Positions 12,486-24,423 of a stretch of DNA of 64,000 nucleotides are shown here, in pieces. The translations under genes were made by a program, and so were the position numbers. The notes under the pieces were generated by a model. That model searched no databases and was not told the origin of the DNA. It saw only the letters and a program-made list of their open reading frames with translations. Source of the DNA: Bigelowiella natans CCMP2755 (lineage: Eukaryota; Cercozoa; Chlorarachniophyceae); assembly GCA_000320545.1 (NCBI GenBank), contig ADNK01000489.1, forward strand, positions 167,001 through 231,000, written 5' to 3'. The stretch's first letter is position 1, and the number at the start of each line of letters is the position of its first letter.

Positions 12486-12934
12486 TTATTGTGAAGTGGT
12501 TAGCAACCTTGGGTCTTCGTCTTCTTCTGTGTTCACTCGATCACGGACGGACAGAGCAGCACCTGCACCATTGTTCACGCTTGTTCCTGACAAGTTTAAA
12601 AAATAGTGAGAATAATACCAGCATCTTGTGGTGAATAGAGGAGAGAGGGGGGGGTTTAAGTAGGTAGCAAGAAGTAATGGTGTTGCCTAATCCTTCGCAT
12701 TTGTCCTCCTCCTCATCATCATCATCATCATGATTTATCATCATACATACCACTTTCTCGCTGAGAGGCTATTCCAGCTTGCGAAGGAGCGTTCGAGACT
12801 AGTATAGAGGAGAATGTTAGTATTTCCAATATTATCATCAGCATCATCATCATTCTCCATCGTTGCTACATGATACTACTGATGATGATCACGGTATAAG
12901 CTATGCAGAAATTATATACATTTATATATTGATA

Positions 12935-12973
<39 letters not shown>

Positions 12974-12987
12974 CATATTAAAGTATA

Positions 12988-13021
<34 letters not shown>

Positions 13022-14291
13022 CATTGTAATATAAAGAGCATCATCATCATCATCGCCGTCTTGTCTTACGTATGTGGAGATAATTGGTTGATTTCATCAT
13101 TTGCACGAACCTGAGGAACAGAAGATAGTGTTGTTGCTGATGATGATCATGATGGAAAGAAGAATGGCATTCATCATCATCATCATCATCATCATCATAT
13201 CATTATCATCACAAGCTATTTGTTCGTCTTCTCTTTCCAAGATAAATATGGCTCCTCACTCAGCGTAAGAGATCTCGTTATTCCCTGTAGCGTCTCCCTC
13301 CTGTTGTTTCAATCAATATATCCATACATGGATGAAGATGATGACGATGATAGTGATGACGGTGATGACGACGATGATGATGGTATATGTGTGCTTGCGT
13401 GTATATCGATTGGCGATAAGGTATGAGGGATGTAGTGTACGTCTCTCTTTCTCTCCCTCTTCCACTTTACATATATAAATATGTATGAAATGGCGACTTT
13501 CAAAAGCTCCTCCACGTCAAACTTGTTCTTATCAGACCCCAGAAGATGCTGAGGAATATGAGAATCATGAGAAATATATCGCCAAGTAGTCGTACGTACC
13601 AGATGTACTACGAACGAGGAAGAATAAATAAAAACAAGAAGAAGGAAAATGACAAGAACTAGGGAGAACCTCCACCATTATTATTATTTTATTATTATTA
13701 TTATAATCATTATAATTGTAATTATTAGAATTAGAATAACTGCCAAGCATCGATGGTAGGTGAGATTCCTTCTCATACGTTTGATGGATGGATGGATGGA
13801 TGGATGGATGGCAGCACCAGTAAGAGTGAAAATGCTACACTACGATAGGACAACTACCATAACAACAGTAGTAATCATAATAATACCACCTGTATATCAG
13901 CGGCCGTGATCTTCCCATTCTTCGTGAAATCCATCGAATCGAAGAGCTTCCGCAGCACCTCCTTGTCGTCCTGCAACCAACCAACACAAACAAGAGCCAA
14001 CACACAACACCACGGAGAAAAGGGAGATAATCAGAAGAGAGAGGAGGGAACGTCGGGGACGACAAACACATGATGCAAGGAAGATACTAGGAAGTATACG
14101 GCGTGCGAGTGGTCAATTTCACTTATTATTCAGTGCTGTTCTTCTTCTTCTTCTTCTTCTTCTTCTTCTTCTACGATCAAGCGTTAGCATTCAATGAATA
14201 CCTCTACTACTACTACTACTACTACTACTACCACTACTACTGCTAGTACTACTGCTACAACTCTATTACTACTTAGTATTACTTACAACTC

Positions 14292-14326
<35 letters not shown>

Positions 14327-15451
14327 GCGAACAATCAACCTCCATGTCATCTCCAATTGCCGCAGCTAGGAATTCAGTGTAACTTATACGTCCTTTGAGG
14401 AGGAGGAGGAGGAGGAGGAGGAGGAGGAGGAGGAGGAAGGTGGGAAGACCAGTAAATAAGTAAAAGGAGAATATAAGAGCGACGATGCAACGATTAGCAG
14501 AACCTAATGGCACGCTACTGATGATCGCGATGATGATGATGATGATGATGATAGATAGATAGATAGAAAAGCTAGTAAGCACAGTGATGGATTGATTGAT
14601 CGATTGATCGATTGATTGATTAATTGATTGATTGTGGCGGCCCATCTGCGTTGTTGTTGTTAATGCCTTTTTTTCCTCATCATGTTCTTCTCACAACAAT
14701 TACAATGAGGAGAACCTTGTTGATTCACGTCGAGGGACTCAAATATAGCCTAATCGCAGAATATATAAATATGTATACATATGATGTATATTTACTGGTA
14801 ACAGGACAATCCACTTTCTATTTCATGAAAATCACGCAGAAGAAACGCAAGCTCAATCATCCTGCTACAAATAATAATAATAATTATCACTATCATCATC
14901 ATCATTCCTCCTCCTTCTCCTCCTCCGCATTTTTCCTCCTCCTCATCAACCATCACCACCACCACCACCACCACTATCAGCATAATATTAAAGAATAACA
15001 ATATACCTTTGCATCGATGGAGTAATTGTGTCGTGTTAGAGCAGCCTTCAGCTCGTCGCACGTTATGTATCCTGTATTTTCTGCAAGAAGGAAGGAAGGA
15101 AGGAAGGATGAATGAATGAAGGAAGAACCAAAAAAAAGCTTGAATCACAATATTTCAGGAATCAAATAGCAGTTGTCTGTCTGTCAGTCAGTCTGTCTGT
15201 CTTCTTCTCCATTTCTTCTTCTTCTTCTTCTTCTTCTTCTTCTTTCTTTGCCACCACCACCACCACCTCCACCTCCTCCTCCTCCTCCTCCTCCTCGTCC
15301 TTATTCTGATGAGACTGATGAAGAATACTACTTACACTACTACTACTACTACCAGAGTCCAGGGAGTCGAAGGTACTCTTCAGTTTTTCAATCTTCGCAT
15401 CTTGCTCATTGAACGCTCGCACCTGACAAGCAGGCATGTAAGTACACAGAG

Positions 15452-15485
<34 letters not shown>

Positions 15486-15597
15486 GAGCACTCCTACTAC
15501 ATTAGTCCTACCATGAGAACAAGTTTCTTCAACTTGCCACTATTTTGGAACGAGATCATACGATTCAAGGTTGCTCTGAAAGTAGACGACAGTCAAG

Positions 15598-15629
<32 letters not shown>

Positions 15630-15897
15630 GAAGCAACACTCGTTAGCTTTGCGTAGCTTGGGTTATTTCAAATCAGTACAGGAGAGCAGATGCATGGAAG
15701 TAGCAAGAAAAAACTAAGACGTCTCCTCGGTTTGGACAACAACAACAACAATAACAAGCACAACAACCACTCACTACAACAAAGACCTTTCCAGTTCTTG
15801 ATCTTTGGTGTCTTTTTCAATGTCTTCAAAGAACTTAGACTGTGGTCGGCGAAGGCGGTTACAAAGGAAGGGGAAGAAGAAGAAGGGGAGGGGTAGC

Positions 15898-15930
<33 letters not shown>

Positions 15931-16149
15931 CAGGAAATATGAACAAAACAGCGAGCACCAGCAGAGCATTATACAAGAAGGCCAAAACGAATATAAATCA
16001 TATGCTATACACTATTTATTGGACAACATCTAGGGTTCGGCGACGACGACATTATCAACGTGATGGAGAACACGATGGGCTGTGTTGTTGCTTCTCCTAT
16101 GCTGAATTGTGTTGGACTGCTATAGATGATGGGTGCTAACACACTTGTG

Positions 16150-16185
<36 letters not shown>

Positions 16186-16499
16186 ATTAATCAATCAATC
16201 GATCAATCATCATCAAGCGCTCATTATTCTTTCTCCTTCTCCTTCTTCTACCTTGAGGGCTTGTGCGCAAGACCAACGCTGATTAGGATTCACCTGCCAT
16301 CCAACAACAACATCGCCACAACAAATCAATAAGTACATGATTACAGTATGACAAACACACAGGCAAGGTGCTTTATCATCCTTGTATTAATGTAATTGCA
16401 TCATCCAAAAAAGGAATCAGGTAGTAGGCATCATCATCATCATCATCATCATCATCCTCAATTCTCAGAAACAACAACAACCAATCATCAGCTCACACA

Positions 16500-16537
<38 letters not shown>

Positions 16538-16937
16538 GCCACCTTGAGCAGATTGCTGATCAATTCCCTTGCATTCCTGCTCATGGTGTGTGGATACCGT
16601 ACCATGCCTTGCCTGTGTGTGTGTGTGTGTGTGGTTGTTGCGGTTGTGCACCAGCAGCGTCGTCGTCATCAATCATACAACATACCTTATAGCATGGTCC
16701 AGCTCGGCTTTATACTTGCCGTTGAAAGGGGGCTTTGATGCGATCAGAATGTAAGTCATTATCCCCAGAGCCCAGCAGTCGCATTTCTCGTCATATCTGA
16801 TGATGCAGTGGAGGGAGAGAGGGAGGGAGAGAAAGTATTCTTTGTGATCATAATAATACAAATACAGTTGAAAGAAGAAGAAGAAAGCAACGATGTGTCT
16901 TTCTTTCTCTGCTACCTACAACGAGCTAGGACAACGT

Positions 16938-16978
<41 letters not shown>

Positions 16979-17726
16979 AAATCATGATATCATCATCATC
17001 ATCATCTTATTACTACTACTACTACTCTTACTACAATCAATACGATATTGTTGTTGTTATTACAGCACCGAAATATCCCGACAACAGGCACTGGTACTAC
17101 TACCTTCCATCAAGCACTTGAGGAGACATGTAATATGGTGTTCCGCATATGGTCTACCCGCGGTTAGTTAGTCCGACAGGTGTTAGACACGAATACGAGG
17201 AGGAGAAGGTGGAGGAGGGAGAGGAGAAAGATAGAGAGAGAGACTTTAGAGACAATAGTGATTTGATCACATCACCAAGAAACATATCATGGCTGACTGT
17301 GTGTACTACTACTCATGGGGGGGGGTTCATACTATCGATATGATGATCAATCACACTTTTGAGGTCAATGTGTGCAGTATGGTGGATCATAATATATGAG
17401 TGCAGAATATGGGATGGCAATATCGTTCCTCCTCCAATCGTCTGAAATCATCATCATCGGAGAATTGTTGTTGTTCTTGTTGTTACCTTCATGTTCCGTT
17501 TCCTCTCAGCCTTCGTTTCTTTGATCTTGGCCTTTTTATTATTTATTTAGAGGTTGTATGCGGGAGGATTTCTTGTCAACTTTTAATACGACTACACGTG
17601 CATAACAGGCCTGCATGCTGCAAAAAGAACGATTTTGTTTTGTTGGATGACAGCAGTAGTGCGAGTAGTGCAATGATTCTTCCTTGATCAGTCGCCATGA
17701 CCTTTATACTCGTATGTATGTATCAC

Positions 17727-17772
<46 letters not shown>

Positions 17773-18049
17773 AGGAAGGTCCAACAATCATATATCCCCC
17801 ACCATATATACCCACCGTATCGCCGCCGGGTATAAGGTCCACGCTATGTACTTTCTTTCCAATTCCGAAGTCAATTACCTGTAAAGGTGTTTGTTCATGT
17901 TTTCCCTACTACTACTACTACTGCAGTATTCGTGAAAGGAAAAATGGGACAACGACGACTGATGATTACGTAGTAATACACGACAATAACATGGTGGTCT
18001 GCCTGCCTGCCTGCTGCCCCATTAAAACTAGCTTGTTGTCTTCTTGCAT

Positions 18050-18116
<67 letters not shown>

Positions 18117-18692
18117 CCCCTCCCATTATAATTTTGCAATTGTTCTCTGCTTTAGAATACCACCACCCCTCTCATCATCAGTATCATCATCATCATCATC
18201 ATCATCATCCCTCTCCTTCATCTCTGCTTCTTCTCTGTTGATATTAATCAAATCGTAGTAGGTCTCTCTCTTCTTTTCCCTTGTTCTTTTCTTCTTCTTC
18301 TTCTTCTTACGATAATGTCGTCAAGCTTGTCTGTGGACGTGAACACAAAGTTTTCCAATTTGATATCCCGATGACAAATGCCCTGAGCAGCAGCCAGAGG
18401 AAGGTAAGTAAGATCAACGAGAAGATCAAAGTAAGCGTGAAGAACGAGGAGATCATGCTCCTCCTCCTCCTCCTCCTCTTAATGTCAAAGAGTGTAGCAG
18501 TCGCATTATAAATTGATGATGGATGTCCGTTGTTACTGTTGTTGTTGTTGTTGTCTCACTTTGCTATGGCAGTATGCAATTGCTTGGACAATCTTTCGCA
18601 TGACGATTGCGACCTGACAGCAGAGGGGGGGAGGAGCAGGGCCAACGAACGATTAGTTTTGTGAGGTAGTAAAGTAGTACAGATTTATGCGT

Positions 18693-18727
<35 letters not shown>

Positions 18728-19817
18728 CCACCGACCTCCCTCTCGGTCTTCAAGCGGACCTTACCAAGATCCTACAACCGAACAACAACAACAACAACAA
18801 TAATAACAACAACAACAACAACAGCATTCCTCTTATCGGTCTTTTATGACTTTTTTTCTTCGTATAACTTATTTTTCTTATTATTCGTTGAAATATTCGT
18901 GTAACTTGCCTTTCCCAAAAGCAGCTGCATGACGAGGTACCTATGAGATAATAATGAGTAGTTCACTTTGAATGATGATCTCTTCCTTCTTCTGATGTCG
19001 CTACTACTACTACTGCTACTACTACTACTACTACTTACTACTACTTACATCTTGCTCCCTTGTTCATACACTTCGTATAGACGAACGATGGCTGGGTGAT
19101 CTAAGCGCCGTAGCAAATCAACCTAACAAGTGGAAGTGGGGAGGAAGTAATTAACAGATAATCATAGCATCACTGTTCGCTTTATGACCCTACCCCTACT
19201 ACTACTACTGCTACCCCCTCCCATGTCTTGCTCTATGCTACGACGCGTGTACAGCCAGCAACCTCATTCTTTAGTTCTCCCAGCTGGGCTGGATCGAGTT
19301 TCCGCTTGTTGATACTTTTTATTGCGAATCTGCCGATTGGAAAGGTCAGTGGCGAATGGATTTATGAAGGAACAGAGACAATATGTGCAAAGAGCGCAAT
19401 AATATCTTCCTCCTCCTTGTGTACGTACAAATTTGTTCGATGTCGACCATCGTTCAGCACACCTTTTCTTCGTTTCTCTGTGGGTAGCGATATGCACCTG
19501 TTTGAGGAGGCATCATATCATCGAGTGTCAGCAGAAGAGGAATTGCTAGAATGGTTGGTATTAGAGGAATATACCGATCCTGTCATTCCTGCACCTAGAA
19601 GTTTCCCGCGCTGATAGATTTGCCACACGCCACCACTTTTGTTGGTCTTCATCAGCTAGGATACGAGGAGAGCATGGTTATTGTCACTTAACTTGTGTTA
19701 TGATGAGCTTGGAATCAGCATAAGGTAGAAAAGCTACTGTTCCCTCACCTGCTCATGAATCCCACCCCCACTTCCTGCAACGTTATCTGCAGCTTCCTTT
19801 GTACTCTTGCAGCCCAT
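12486..19817 (-). CDS. calcium-dependent protein kinase (CDPK) with EF-hands
   Basis: CDPKs couple calcium binding to Ser/Thr phosphorylation. N-terminal exons, phase-checked: 19749-19817, 19575-19655, 19463-19497, 19263-19329, 19049-19122, 18910-18940. Further exons lie near 18735-18775, 18565-18620, 18305-18380, 17815-17880, 17110-17160, 16685-16800, 16250-16300, 15795-15860, 15515-15585, 15350-15430, 15000-15080, 14330-14395, 13900-13970, 13500-13560 and 12486-12575, plus at least one unplaced. MGCKSTKE predicts myristoylation and palmitoylation. The Gly loop is GAGMTGSV, the ATP lysine is in FAIKSINK, then HRDIKLEN and VIDFGIGKK. The APE motif reads SPQV, with Gln for Glu. CDCWALGIMTYILI is subdomain IX. 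A J-domain-like segment follows, then EF-hand parts such as GYITCDELKAAL, GRISYTEFLAAA and FTKNGKITAAD. The intron after 18910 begins GCAAGT. Confidence 0.9.
18047..18114. repeat. (CT)n microsatellite, 68 bp
   Basis: One of the longest pure dinucleotide tracts in the window, inside a CDPK intron. Confidence 0.95.
18692..18726. repeat. (CTG)n microsatellite
   Basis: CTG/CAG triplet run in a CDPK intron, just 3' (on the minus strand) of a short exon. Confidence 0.9.
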
Positions 19818-19939
19818 ATCTGTTAATAATAATAGTAGGGAATCAGACAACACTTTCAAAGCAGAGAGCACAACATGATGATGATCAAAGTTATGACTTT
19901 TATTCTCCTCAGTTGAGTGGCAGCAGCCCATAAATTACA

Positions 19940-20320
19940 GTCTTCGCCCGATGGGGTGCTCTTTCCGAATCTATGTTTTCCTTTCTCCCGATCGATCTGA
20001 CCACCGAGGAGCATTCATCAAAACATGTATATTGCGGACATTTGAGCTCTAGTCAGCACACATGCCATTCTCTCATCATCATCATCATCATGAATATCAT
20101 CATCATCATCATCATCATCATACTCTTCACCAGGGCGGCGATCTTTCGGATTGTTGGTTCTTTCTTTACTTCTTAGCAGCAGCACCGGCCCTCGTGCCAT
20201 TTTCCATCAAAACGCCCTTGGATTTGTACCTGCGACTGCGATAAATTCGTTGCTAAATTTTGTTTTCGTCTACCGGTAATATTCTGCTTCGCAGACGGCA
20301 ACTCTCAGCGCAACGCAATG
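19940..20320. other. intergenic stretch, no gene recognised
   Basis: Upstream flank of the CDPK. It holds (ATC)n runs near 20075-20130 but no convincing exon. Confidence 0.5.
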
Positions 20321-20333
20321 GGGTGTGTGTGTG

Positions 20334-20378
<45 letters not shown>

Positions 20379-20513
20379 TGTCATGCTGCAATTGTGACAT
20401 TCATGTGCCGATGATGATAAAAAAAAGTGTCCCATACACCCCCAGCCCCGCGCACACATTCATTTTGCCCCGTGAAGCCCCCCTATCACCCCCTCCACAC
20501 ATATACCCCAAAA

Positions 20514-20546
<33 letters not shown>

Positions 20547-20952
20547 GTAGCTCCATTACTAGAACTAGACATGGATGTTCGACGAAGTAATAGTCTGACC
20601 GATTGCTTTCTTCGGTGTTCTTTTTTGTTCTGTTCTCGTATGCCTGTATGCGTGTGGGTGGGTAGAGAACAGGCTAAGAGAAATATGGAATGGAACGTTC
20701 ACAAGTATACAGACATCGGAAGCTGATTGAAGACGCTCTGTGCGTAATTTTTTGAATGGCGTTTGCGTGAGTGGTGTTGTTTGTTGTTTGTTTACAAGTA
20801 CTTGAACGTGTGTGTGTGTTTGTGATGTACATGCTGCAATTATGGCATCAATGTGCCGATGATGATAAAAAAAGTGTCCATAGAATCAATCCTCTCGAGC
20901 GCATTCATTTTGCACCGTGAAGATGAAAACTTGCATCACCATCTGAGGCTTT

Positions 20953-20992
<40 letters not shown>

Positions 20993-21060
20993 GTAGCTCC
21001 TTAACTAGAACTCGACATGGATGTTCGACGCAGAAAATAGTTTCGACTGTTGTTCGTGTA
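20320..21060. repeat. two diverged copies of a ~270 bp repeat unit
   Basis: Copy 1 spans about 20320-20590 and copy 2 about 20800-21035. Both contain, in the same order, a GT tract, a catgctgcaatt segment, atgtgccgatgatgataaaa, a cattcattttg block with a following cgtgaag, a CA tract, and a cagtgtagctcc to gacatggatgttcgacg end. Divergence is mostly in the spacer and microsatellite lengths. This is a tandem or independently inserted repeated element; no coding capacity is seen. Confidence 0.75.
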
Positions 21061-22622
21061 TGCACATATTTCTCACTATGCGTGCGTGTGTGTGTGTGTA
21101 TGTGTGTTGTGTGTGCGTGCGTGTGTGTGTTCGCGTGTGTAGAGAATGAGATCAGGCAAACGCGAGCGTCTTGGAGCAAACAGAGATCGGATGGCACCTA
21201 GATGAGTGTCCTCAGAGAGTTGCTAGCGGAGAATTGCACTTGAGGGTAACAATTCACAGCCAACATAGTCTTCTGAGGCGGGCTATGACAATGATGAAGT
21301 AGATCAAGATGTGATCGATTTGGGGAACAGATGTTCAGATATGAGAGCAAGGTCGTTCCTCCAAACCTGCTCTCTGCTACTTCAAAATTGTGTGGAAAGT
21401 TCAGTGGTACTGAAAATGTTTTTTTCCTTCAATGTGCAGAAGGACAGCTGCTCTGGCTACTCGGACAGATGACGATTGATCCAACGGAGTGGAAGCGGTG
21501 GTGCCCCTGTTGTTGCCAAACTGGAAAGCCTGAATTCGATCGAGGTGGGAGAAGGAGATCGGAGGAAGGGGATGTGTTGTGAAGAACACTGGAGTGAGTT
21601 CTGTGGGCATGGTTCGGAATGAGTGCTACGGTGCGATGACATGTAGGTGCATGCAGATGGGCATTTCAGTCGGTGTGTGCAAGCAATTCATCTTGGTGCA
21701 TGTGAACCTCAAGGGCTCCACGCTAGTCTAGCTAGTGCACGCACAGCGACAACCGGAATCTGTGTGAATTGCTCATTGTCATTGACATGTAGGAGATCAG
21801 ATTTCTAGCACAAACTAGCAAAGTGCGAATGATGCCATGACAACGACTGAATGGTCAACTGCAATGATGTATACCACACCTCTGACAACGAATTGGCGAA
21901 TTGCCTCGAGCAAGCCCAGCTGCCACTCACTGGCTTGGCTATTTTGCGATGCAACAATAATGTAGGATTCACGAGCTGCTGCCAGCCAGCTTACTAGCTT
22001 AAGTCTGAATATCATATAGTTGCCGCTGCTGAGAGCCAGTAAGCAACAAACTTGCACTACACGTTTCAGTGCGTGTGGCAAGAGACTTTGACTGTCATTG
22101 ATTACTTGCGCGCGCAGATGCCCAGTCTCTGCAGCTCAAGTGTCATGCCGCACAGGTACGTGCGTTTACTTCGCGTAGTAGACGATGCGTTGAAAATGTC
22201 TCTTTTGTCCAATGGTCATGCCAGCGACAGGCCTGCTAGCCTGGCTAGCTGGCGAGCTGTGTGTAGACTGGTGCTCTAGCTCACAGCAAGCGCCTTCTGT
22301 GGAACCAATAAGCTTTTGTCGCTACATCTAACAATGAAGTCTGTGCTTGTGGTTTACCGTAGCAAACCCAGCATCACAGTCTATCATATGAACGACATGC
22401 AAACGCGCAGCTTGAAAATGATGGAAGGCTTGTTCATGTCTAGATGTTGCCTCGAAGTTCGTTACGCAGTCATCGGAGAACAAAGATTTCAAAAGTAGAC
22501 CCGGGAATGAAAGTTCGCAGAACCATCTCCAGTCTGGTGCGCGACAACGTAGGAACCTATTATTCATGTGATACAATAGATGCTGATTCTTGTCGATGAA
22601 TAGATCATCGAAAATGTGTTAT
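21061..22622. repeat. intergenic CATG/CTAG-rich region, no gene recognised
   Basis: Contains CTAG/GCTAGC-rich palindromic stretches (about 21720-21740 and 22225-22260) like other spacers here. A weakly open frame near 21331-21582 has no recognisable domain. No microsatellites of note. Confidence 0.45.
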
Positions 22623-23182
22623 TCATCCGCTACGTACCGTAATTCCTGTCATAATGTCGCCGACCATCAAGCCATTGTTGCAATGTGCAACTGCTCCAGG
22701 CTCGTCTACACTGCGCCTTGTGTCCAAATTGTAAGCATCCACAACATCTCCCTTCTCCTTGACCTCCAAAATCTTTAGGGGCCCATAACGAAGCTTATCT
22801 GTTCGCACACCCAATTCTGCGTTCTCGTCAGTAACAACGACCTTTAAAACCTTTTTCCCGTGCCTTATTATGTCCAAAAGTACTGGCATGCATGATAGCG
22901 CTCGTAAAGCTGATAAGAATTGTCCAAGTCCGTTGATAGAAAAACTAACTCCAATCACAATGTCGTTGCGTTGCAGTTCTAAATCTTCAATCCGTGGATG
23001 ATAATGAGGAGTACCGCGCTCCAAAACAGCGGTATCATGCTCTTGACAGTACATCTGGTGGGGATCCCGCACAAGATGCTCAGCATATATTGAGCTGCTA
23101 TGGACGACTTGACCGTCCGCTACACTCATGTTAGGTTCCACATCTGAAAGCCCATCATCATGACTTTCCTTTCCGTCCATCG

Positions 23183-23220
<38 letters not shown>

Positions 23221-23468
23221 GCGGAGATGTAACGAGAAAGCATTCGTCTTTCATCAGACTGTAGCTGTGAAGGGATACTACAACTACTACTACTACTACT
23301 ACTACTACTACCCGTGCTGCTGCTGCTGCTTGAAGCATTGTTTTTTGGACCTCTCCAAGCGGTGAAAACTACTTTCACTGTCTTCCCCGGAAAGTTCAAA
23401 GTCTCATCTTCTCCCATATCTACAAAAACATTTACCACACTGATAGTAAATTCGTTGCCGCCAACCAT
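22623..23468 (-). CDS. PDZ-like domain protein with Ala and Ser homopolymers
   Basis: A long single frame starts MVGGNEFTIS and ends at a stop at 22623; a possible donor (gtacgt) just before the stop may instead continue to another exon. An N-terminal segment (NFPGKTVKVVFTAWRGP) is followed by a poly-Ser block, a poly-Ala block of about 13 residues (GCA/GCT triplets near 23184-23222) and an acidic linker. Two further segments are PDZ-like: NDIVIGVSFSINGLGQFL and, at the C-terminus, LRYGPLKILEV with HCNNGLMVGDIMTG, which resembles the PDZ carboxylate-loop and GD-I strand pattern. PDZ domains bind C-terminal peptides of partner proteins. The family call rests on pattern only. Confidence 0.5.
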
Positions 23469-23589
23469 CAAAATCCGCTGGAGGGGGGGGGGGTGTACCT
23501 GCTAAGTGACACCGCAGTAGTTGCACATACCTAAGAATCCATCATATCTTAAAGAGGTGTTGCGAGATCGCTTTTGAAAGGAAGCCGTG

Positions 23590-23919
23590 TTAGTACCATT
23601 CAGCTAGTTCTTTGTCGATGTTTCCACGTAGACATCCTATTTTCTGCACGTGGTTTCTGACGGCTTCGAATTCGCGTTGAGCTTTCTTCTTCATCATCAT
23701 ATCAATCTGCGGTGGTGAGAAGGAGGCGTACTTCTTCTTCTTCTGAACATGGTGCTGAGACGACGATGACGACGACGACGGGTAGATCTCATCCGGAATC
23801 ATAAGTAGTGACACGGAGGTTTGAAGGATATAATGCAGCCGAATTCGAAATATTTCGCGTAGATCGGAGATGGAAACGTCCCTCCAGAACTTGCACCATG
23901 AACGAGAAGGAAGGGAACC

Positions 23920-23953
<34 letters not shown>

Positions 23954-24180
23954 GATGGGTCGTCGAATCTTGACGTTGGTCCTCCTCCTCCTCCTCCTCC
24001 ACCTCCTTCTCCTCCTTGGTAGTAGTAGGAATGATGGAGAAGATGGACAATCGACAGCCCAACTGTCCTTGTTGTGTAGTAGACGTTAATACGAACAAGG
24101 CGAGGAGCTGCCTGTTGGAGAAGTGGTAGCTCAACTTGCTCTCCTGATACGCCACACAAGAAACAGCTGTTTTCACTGGC
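23590..24180 (-). CDS. unidentified gene, C-terminal exons
   Basis: Two exons are visible on the minus strand: about 24082-24180 (contains CFLCGVSGEQVELPLLQQ) and about 23590-23891, which begins after a gcaag acceptor with FWRDVSISDLREIFRIRLHY and ends ...GNIDKELAEWY at a stop at 23590. The intron between them holds (CCT)n and (ATC)n repeats. The second exon has a poly-Ser stretch and a basic stretch. No family recognised; an upstream exon must exist. Confidence 0.45.
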
Positions 24181-24423
24181 CAGGTATAGGATATTGCTGA
24201 GGGAGAAAGAAGTTGCTATGCTATAAGCGAACCTTCGAAGCTTTGCCTTTTAACGAGGTGGAACTTTTGGAAGGTAACCACTTTCTGCCTTGGATGGAAC
24301 GAGGTTTCTCGGTACCCAGTGTTGTATGCAATCATTCTGGAGAGCAAGAACAAGAAGAGGAGGATGATGATGATTGGTAATGCTCGCTTCAATGGGTTGC
24401 AACAACTATCTTTTTATCATTCA

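Noticed and set aside
13786-13811. (GATG)n run and other regular repeats as a possible CRISPR array
   Set aside because: Simple tandem repeats without spacers, in nuclear eukaryotic DNA; not CRISPR.
24215-24382. Plus-strand segment reading FEALPFNEVELLEGNHFL and ending in an acidic tail
   Set aside because: It looks protein-like, but the minus-strand frames are also open and no partner exon on the plus strand was found. Left unassigned.
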